A stretch of 64,000 nt of DNA, taken from positions 5,022,001-5,086,000 of the forward strand of contig NC_068565.1 of the NCBI RefSeq assembly GCF_025698545.1. The letters are read 5' to 3'. The DNA comes from Gossypium raimondii (Eukaryota > Streptophyta > Magnoliopsida > Malvales > Malvaceae). The position numbers and the translations under genes were made by a program. The stretch's first letter is position 1. Each line of letters opens with the position of its first letter. The notes under the pieces were generated by a model that had not been told where the DNA came from, made no database searches, and was given only the letters and a program-made list of their open reading frames with translations. Positions 58,023 to 64,000 of the stretch are shown one piece after another.

Positions 58023-59760
58023 ACACAAGAAGCATTTCATTAGGCTTCTTCTTGTTCCTCTTTGCCTATTGGCTTTGACTCTTCCCACGATTGAACCAAG
58101 TCTCATGGGCGCTCTGTCTAACAATGTGATAATTTAATAACTGAGTTGGGGCTCGATTATGGGTGACACAAACTCAGTCAGAATCTTTATATATAGTATA
58201 GATATAGAAGTGATGGAAGTAATGAAGTGTGCATAATAAAATTAAAAAGTGCAAAAATATTAAAACAAACTTTATTTGAGTGGTAAATTAAAAGTTTTAA
58301 TAATGCAATTGCTTCAAGTTCAAATCCCACCATATACATATTTTTATTGATTTTTAAATATAAAGATTAAAGTATCCTCAAAGAATATAACTTATTTTAA
58401 TTACAAAAGGACGTTTCCGTAATTTCCTTAACAGTGACACCAACTTAGTCAAAAAGTTAAATAATAGTATATAGTAAGTATAGATATACAATTGTTAGAA
58501 GAAATGAAGTGTGCATAATAAAATTAAAATGTATAAAAATATTAAAATAAAGCTTTATTTTAGTGATAAATTAAAAGTTTTGGTAATGCAACAATTGATT
58601 TGGGTTCAAATACCTGCATATTTTTATTGGTTTTTAAATAAAAATACAGTATTTTAAATAATATAACTTATAATTTTAATTACAAAAGATATTTTGTAAT
58701 TTTTCTAACTTAGTTAATCCAATAAACTGTACCACCAACTCAATAAAAATGTTAAATAATAATAGATTTCTATATGCGAAAAGAGAAATTAATAATAGTT
58801 ATCTTTTCGGCTTTGCCTGTTAAGAGTAGTAGAAATTTCTTCCTAACGTCTGCTTTGAAAGTTCCTCTTTTTGTTTTTATATAAATATGTTAAATTTATA
58901 TAAATTTATAATTAAATACAACTATGAGTAATAAAAAATTATCCTGGGATTTGAATTAGTATTTTTAAAAATATTTTTTATTACATAATTATCAAAGAAT
59001 TTTTTAAATTCTAAAATGTCACACTAAATAATTTAATAAAAGAATTTCAATAACGGTAATAATTGAATATAAATTTTAGAATTTGAAAGTAAATAACTAT
59101 ATTTTTAAAAATAAAAGTAAATAAACTAAATTACAAATGTAACATATTTTAACCTTCAAAATTTTTACTTTAATCATTTTAGTAACTATTTATAGAAGGA
59201 AGGTAGAACGGGGCAACACGTGGACTAGCCTTTTCCTTTTTCTTTTATGGCATTATATTAAGAAATGGTTAAATTTTAATTTTAGTTTCTAAGCTATACT
59301 TAAATTTAAGAATATATAATAATGGTTAAATTTTAATTTTAATTTTCTGTACTTGAATTTAAGATTTAAATTTTGTACTTCAACTTTTAACAGAATTTGG
59401 TATCTCAATTTTACAATACCATTTATTGGCCCAAATATTTTTAATGTAACTTTTAAAATATTAAAATTATTTGTTAAATTCAAATTCATTTCAATGTCAT
59501 TTTTGTTATATTATAACTAAGTGAGTGTTTTTAATTTTAAAATGTCACACTAATAAATTTAATAAAAAATTAATGGTATTAATAATAGATCTGAATTTTA
59601 AATTCAAAAATAAAAAAATAAAATTTTAAAAATAAATTTATTTAAAACTAAATTTTAAATATATAAAATATAGAAACTTAAAATATATTTTATTTTATAA
59701 TTTAACTAAAAATAATTAATAAATAACAACGCGAACCATAATAAATTTTAATAGTAGAGC
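58023..59760. repeat. AT-rich DNA with a ~290-bp direct duplication
   Basis: GAAGTGTGCATAATAAAATT recurs at 58214 and 58505 within a repeated unit (58170-58440 and 58460-58730). The remainder to 59760 is AT-rich; one short minus-strand open frame (59289-59489) is low-complexity. No gene recognised. Confidence 0.55.
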
Positions 59761-59839
59761 CTAGATGCAGAAAATTTGTGTTAGGCAAGTGCTGTATATT
59801 CGAGGTTTTCTCTCTAAAGATGTGATGAAATGACTTCGT

Positions 59840-60617
59840 AACGGATGTCTCTTAGAAATTTATGAATAAAGAAAAGACTAGGACAGTGAAGATGGGGCCA
59901 ATAATTTGAAATTTAACACATCAATGGTTGACCCAGTCATATCATTAGTCAGCGAAGTATAAATTTCGTAAATTCCACAACTATTTTATAAATTTATATT
60001 TTTAGTACCAAAATAAAAAATTTACAATACGGGCATTCATCTTACATATTTTTATCATTTTAGTCAAGCATTGTTAAATTGTCATTACATAGACTTGTTT
60101 TAGTCATCTAACTTAAATAAATTTTCATTTTGACCACTTATTTTATCTTTTTAATTTTCTTTATGCTTTTCTTTTTAAGAATTAATTTTTATCAAGGAGA
60201 AAAACTTTGGTTTTAAAAGAGAAAATTTAGGTTAGAAAATTTATTTTATCTTTCTAATTTATTTATTTAAAATTAATTTTAATATTTTTAGGAAGAGAAA
60301 ACTTGGGATTTTGCAAAGAATTATTTAGATTTTTATAGGAAGAATTTGAATTTTTATAGAAAAATCAATTTATTTTTTCTTTTCATTTTCTTTTTGGAAT
60401 TAATTTTAGTTTTTCAGTAAAAAAAGAAATATCTAGGGTTTTGTAGGAAATTAAGATCTAGGGTTTTGTAGGAAATTACTTCAATTTTATAATAAAATTG
60501 TGAATTTTTATAGGAAAAACTATTTTATCTTTTTACGTTATCCTTTTAAAATTAATTTTAGATTTTCAATAAAAATATTAAGATTTTTCAATGAAAAGAA
60601 AAATTTGTGGTTATTAA
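59840..60617. repeat. RLP upstream-type module (copy C, left part)
   Basis: Matches 39790-40470: CTTAGAAATTTATGAATAAA, GTGAAGATGGGGCC, TTTTAGTCATCTAACTTAA, TTTGTGGTT. It is interrupted by R1 copy 2 at 60618 and continues at 61782. Confidence 0.65.
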
Positions 60618-61781
60618 TGTGCACGAACTAACTAAAAATCGACTAAGACAAGTGCATCTATCAATTAATAGTATATTTACGGTGAGTAAAATATCGCTCC
60701 CATAAAAACTAAAAGTAGCAGTAATTATTGTCTTTCAATTATTTAACCAATAAATTCTACTATTTAACAATTTAGGGAAAAATGATTAACAACCAAGAAA
60801 CAAAATAATACTTAGGATGTAATTCATCTAGATTTCATCTGTCATTATCAATCTAAATTCTTAAATTATGTTAATATCTCCTCAAGAATAAAAACAATCG
60901 GCTCTAGGTTCATTAATTGAAAATTATTTCTAATTAAAATCTCTAATATCGAATTAACTCGATTTATGAATTCCTTTATTAGATTTGATTCTAATCCAAT
61001 AGATTTATGTCGTCCTATTTTTAGGATTGCATGCAACTCCACTCAATTACACTAGATCTACTCTTAAACAGGTTTATTCCTTCTATGATTTAACCACATC
61101 AAACATGAATCAATAATTTAGAAATATAAAACCAAGAATTAATTACACATAATTGAGAATAAGATCTAACTCTTTATTCGTAAAATAAAAATCAAACAAT
61201 GAATATATCATGAGGTTCATCTCTCACGATTTAGAAAATTAGTTCATGCTTGCAAATAAAAACATCCAAAGTATAGTATAACCACAAGAAACAAAGAAAC
61301 TCATGATAATCTCTAAAGAAATCAAATAGGAATCTTCAATATTGATGGAAATCTGTTTCAGAATCCATTTCAATGGTGTTTTTCGAGTTATTTTCTTGAG
61401 TATTCTATTACGGCTTTCTTCTATTATTTTTTTCCATATATAGGTCTCAGAATACTTAAAAAACCTTAAAAATCGCGTTTTCCAGCTTGTAGTGCAATTT
61501 GGGAAATCGACATAGCTTGCCACATGGCCGTGTGGCAACTCATGTGGCTTATACGGCCATGTGTCCAGGTAATGTGGAATGGTCCAACTCGTGTGGCTCA
61601 TATTACTCGCTTCATTTTTTTTTATTTTCGCTCGTTTTTCTCTCTTTTTGCTTCCAAATGCTCTCTTAAATATAAAAACATAAATTTAAAGGATTAAAAA
61701 CATAAAATTCACTATTAATATCAAATAATCATCCAAAAACGCAAAAAAAAAGCTAAAAATATATTAGTTATATACCTATCA
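60618..61781. mobile_element. R1 repeat copy 2 (1164 bp, uninterrupted)
   Basis: TGTGCACGAACTAAC at the start and ATACCTATCA at the end, flanks ATTAA and ATTAT. The same flanks as copy 1 show that the two lie in duplicated segments that already carried R1; copy A at 40470 lacks it. Confidence 0.7.
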
Positions 61782-62091
61782 ATTATAATATATATAAGTT
61801 AGCTTTTGTTTTGTTTTAAAGAGTAGCAGTACTCCTTTATTTTTGTCACCTTTCTTTTTTTCTTATTTTTCCAATTTAGTGTGAATGCTTAGAAATGGTC
61901 ATAAGAAACTACAGATCCCGACACCAAAGGGTGGATATTGGGTTGGAAGAAAGACCATGACAACTGCAATTACTATTTTTGTTTCAAAATAGAAATTACA
62001 TCATAGCACACTTAGTCATCATTTTTAATTAAGATTTGGCAGGCATTTATTTGATTATTTTTTTTACTATGTCAAGGTACAGCACACTCAT
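61782..62091. repeat. RLP upstream-type module (copy C, right part)
   Basis: GTGTGAATGCTTAGAAATGG, ACACCAAAGGGTGGAT, GGAAGAAAGACCATGAC and ATCATAGCACACTTAGTCAT match 40560-40800. It ends where the 62092 LTR begins. Confidence 0.65.
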
Positions 62092-63124
62092 TGATACATA
62101 CACGGATGGGGTGAAATTTATTAGATTCCAATCATCAAAATACCAATTTTCAAGCTTGGAAAATCAGCAGATTTGTGACGACTTTTTGGATGGGATCCTG
62201 GCATTTCTGGGTTGAGATGTCTCATGTCATTTGAATATCTATCTCTTAGCTTCGAAACACATTTTGAATCACTCGATTTTGAGTCTGGGAGCTCAAGTTA
62301 TGACCGTTTTAGTGAAGACTGTGCGAAAAGAATTTTTGAACCGGATTATGACGGGAATTACGAGTCTCGAGCTTTTAATTCGAGTTTAAATCATATTGGG
62401 TTTGGGTTTTAGGCTTAATTTTTATTATATATAAACTCAATATTGTATTTATCATATTTTATTATTTTATTATGATTTTATTCCGAATTTTTAATAATTA
62501 TTAAGTATTTTAAGTTATTTAGGAGTTTTATGTTAAAAGAAAGTTTAGTTTAAAACTACTTCTTGTTTATATTAAATTAGAGTTCTAGTATACCTAAGAG
62601 TTTTATTTAGATTTATTTAGCTAGCCTATATATACGCCTTTGCATTGTATACAATTTAGACAATTCATTATTATCTTATTTCTCTTTTGAGTTAATTAAT
62701 TCTCTCTGGGTTTTTCTTTTCAAGAATTTCTCTTGAGTTTCTTTTAGAAGAGTTTTACCAATCTTTTTAGATTGTGGGGATCATCTTCAAACTTTTTCTT
62801 GCCAAGGTTTTTATCTTGGAGGGGAAATTAGAGCTGCTTAAAGGGAGTTGTGGATTCTTCGTGTTTTCAAGACTTCTTAGGACTTTTATACGCCACATTT
62901 TATCTTTCCATTTATCTTCTTTATTCGCTTCCTTAATATTTGATTTATTATTTGATTTTAGTTATTTATTTTAATTTTTTAGTCTGACTTGGATTCAATT
63001 TTGTTTTAGGTTGTGTCAAAATCTAAATTTCTTTCCAAACGTCTAGAGCCCTAAGTTAAATCTGCGACTTTGACAAACTAACTTTACGATCCGCTTTCGC
63101 GTTCATCCTTCTCATCCTTTATCA
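62092..63124 (+). mobile_element. LTR (1033 bp) with Met-type primer-binding site following
   Basis: Starts TGATACATACACGG, ends CCTTTATCA, and TTTGGTATCAGATTTGGG follows (TGG at 63127), the initiator-Met-like priming site. The 3' half matches the fragment at 7470-8014. The open frame inside (62212-62412) is LTR sequence and is not proposed as a gene. The interior (63125-63386) is cut by the next LTR. Confidence 0.7.
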
Positions 63125-63386
63125 TTTGGTATCAGATTTGGGTGTTTTAGGAGTTCTTTTTATTTTTATAAATTGATTTTTAGAAAACAGCCTCAAAACA
63201 AATTTTTACCCTTACAGTTTTCAAAAAAAAAAAAAATTCAGTGGGTAAACGATTTTTAAATTCTAAAATTTTACATATGATTTCTTGGCACTATTTTAGA
63301 GTATAAAAAAATATTTTCCACAAAAAAAGTGATAAAAAAGTACAAAAAATAAAATATGAAAATATAAAAAAATATTTTGTGGGTTT
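63125..63386 (+). other. Start of the internal region of the 62092 element
   Basis: Primer site and roughly 240 bp of leader matching 8015-8240. No gag. It is interrupted at 63387 by TGTAGGGCCC. Confidence 0.55.
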
Positions 63387-64000
63387 TGTAGGGCCCAATT
63401 TTTGCCCGACCCGTTAAACAAATAAAGCCCAAACAATTACAAGCCCAAATCAGCCTAAAACAAAAAAAATAGAATAGCAGAAACCCTAGCTTCGCCTCGG
63501 TAGCAGCAGAATCAAGCACAAGAATCGCTGCGTCACACGCTGTTGATCCCGCACATCGTGCCCTCGCCGCCATGAATCTCCGACTTCCCACAAGCACGCA
63601 CTGCAACAAGCTTAAAGAGAATAGCAAAAGATCTCGCCAACAAAGAGAAATGAAGGGATTTCTTTAGATTTTGGTTTCATTTTTTCCCATTTTCGGCTAT
63701 TTAAAAGGCCATTTAGAAATCTGTAGGGGGAAAAGACCGAAAGAAATTCAAAGGCAAATAGATTTTTCTTTTTGAAAGACAAAGGTTTTCTTTCTCTCTG
63801 GTTTTTACCTCATTGAGATTATCATTCTTTTATTTTGTTTCATATATACATATATCTTTTTTTCTATAGAGTTTCTTTTTATTTTTATTTATTTTTGTTT
63901 AAAATATAAAGAAAAGGGACGAACATAACTATTTTCATCGGAATCGCTGAGTTGGCACCCCTCTCCGTCGCAATCGGAGACCGGGGTAGCCGTGGCATGC
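63387..64000 (+). mobile_element. Start of another Tat-like LTR, running off the window
   Basis: TGTAGGGCCCAATTTTTGCC, repeated AGCCC phrases, AACCCTAG, a TATA-like CTATTTAAAAGGCC near 63700 and a downstream TCGGAGACCGGGG region follow the layout of the LTRs at 24986 and 53064. It inserted into the 62092 element. The end is not in the window. Confidence 0.65.

Noticed and set aside
62212..62412. 66-codon open frame rich in Ser, Glu and Phe
   Set aside because: It lies wholly within an LTR upstream of a primer-binding site and has no family resemblance.

Overview
The window looks like a eudicot nuclear chromosome segment, most likely cotton (Gossypium, Malvaceae). That assignment is an inference from the style of the LRR receptor genes, the plant intron structure, the CACTA and LTR retroelement families and the AT-rich intergenic DNA; it was not tested by search. 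No bacterial-type features, CRISPR arrays, rRNA or tRNA genes were seen.

Left part (1-41 kb): a tandem cluster of LRR receptor-like protein (RLP) genes of the Cf-9/9DC/Ve type, all on the + strand. They are cell-surface immune receptors lacking a kinase. RLP-1 (1677-4629, three exons) is a chimera: an LRR-XII (FLS2/EFR-like) N-terminal half joined to an RLP C-terminal half. RLP-2 (8261-8957) is a 5'-truncated, frameshifted fragment that abuts retroelement DNA. RLP-3 (11325-14330) and RLP-5 (20039-23044) are intact 1001-residue paralogues lying on two duplicated segments of about 5 kb. RLP-4 (17355-18379) is cut off after its N-terminal third by an LTR remnant. RLP-6 (35953-38932) is a pseudogene carrying a 4-bp frameshift and a nonsense codon. 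An 10.9-kb LTR retrotransposon (24986-35845, 2.3-kb LTRs, CTCCT target duplication) sits between its TATA box and its coding region, and RLP-4 preserves the matching empty site.

Middle part (41-53 kb): CACTA (En/Spm) transposon territory. Between 41.9 and 44.3 kb, six exons with intact splice sites on the - strand come from three unrelated genes: MLO, MOB1 and mevalonate diphosphate decarboxylase. They end at a CACTA terminus with subterminal repeats at 45.2-45.6 kb, so this looks like a Pack-CACTA that captured host gene pieces. Next come decayed CACTA coding remnants (Transposase_24-like and DUF4216-like), long GCGGCG-type subterminal arrays, degenerate telomere-like DNA, and a second CACTA terminus (52294) inserted in a Copia pol fragment.

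Right part (53-64 kb): nested and solo LTRs, three copies of a 1.15-kb LTR-like repeat (R1), remnants resembling the RLP upstream regions but without genes, a 1.0-kb LTR with a Met-type primer-binding site, and the start of another Tat-like LTR at the window end. No intact gene is seen in the last 24 kb. The window therefore records birth, chimerism and decay of immune-receptor genes together with repeated transposon activity.
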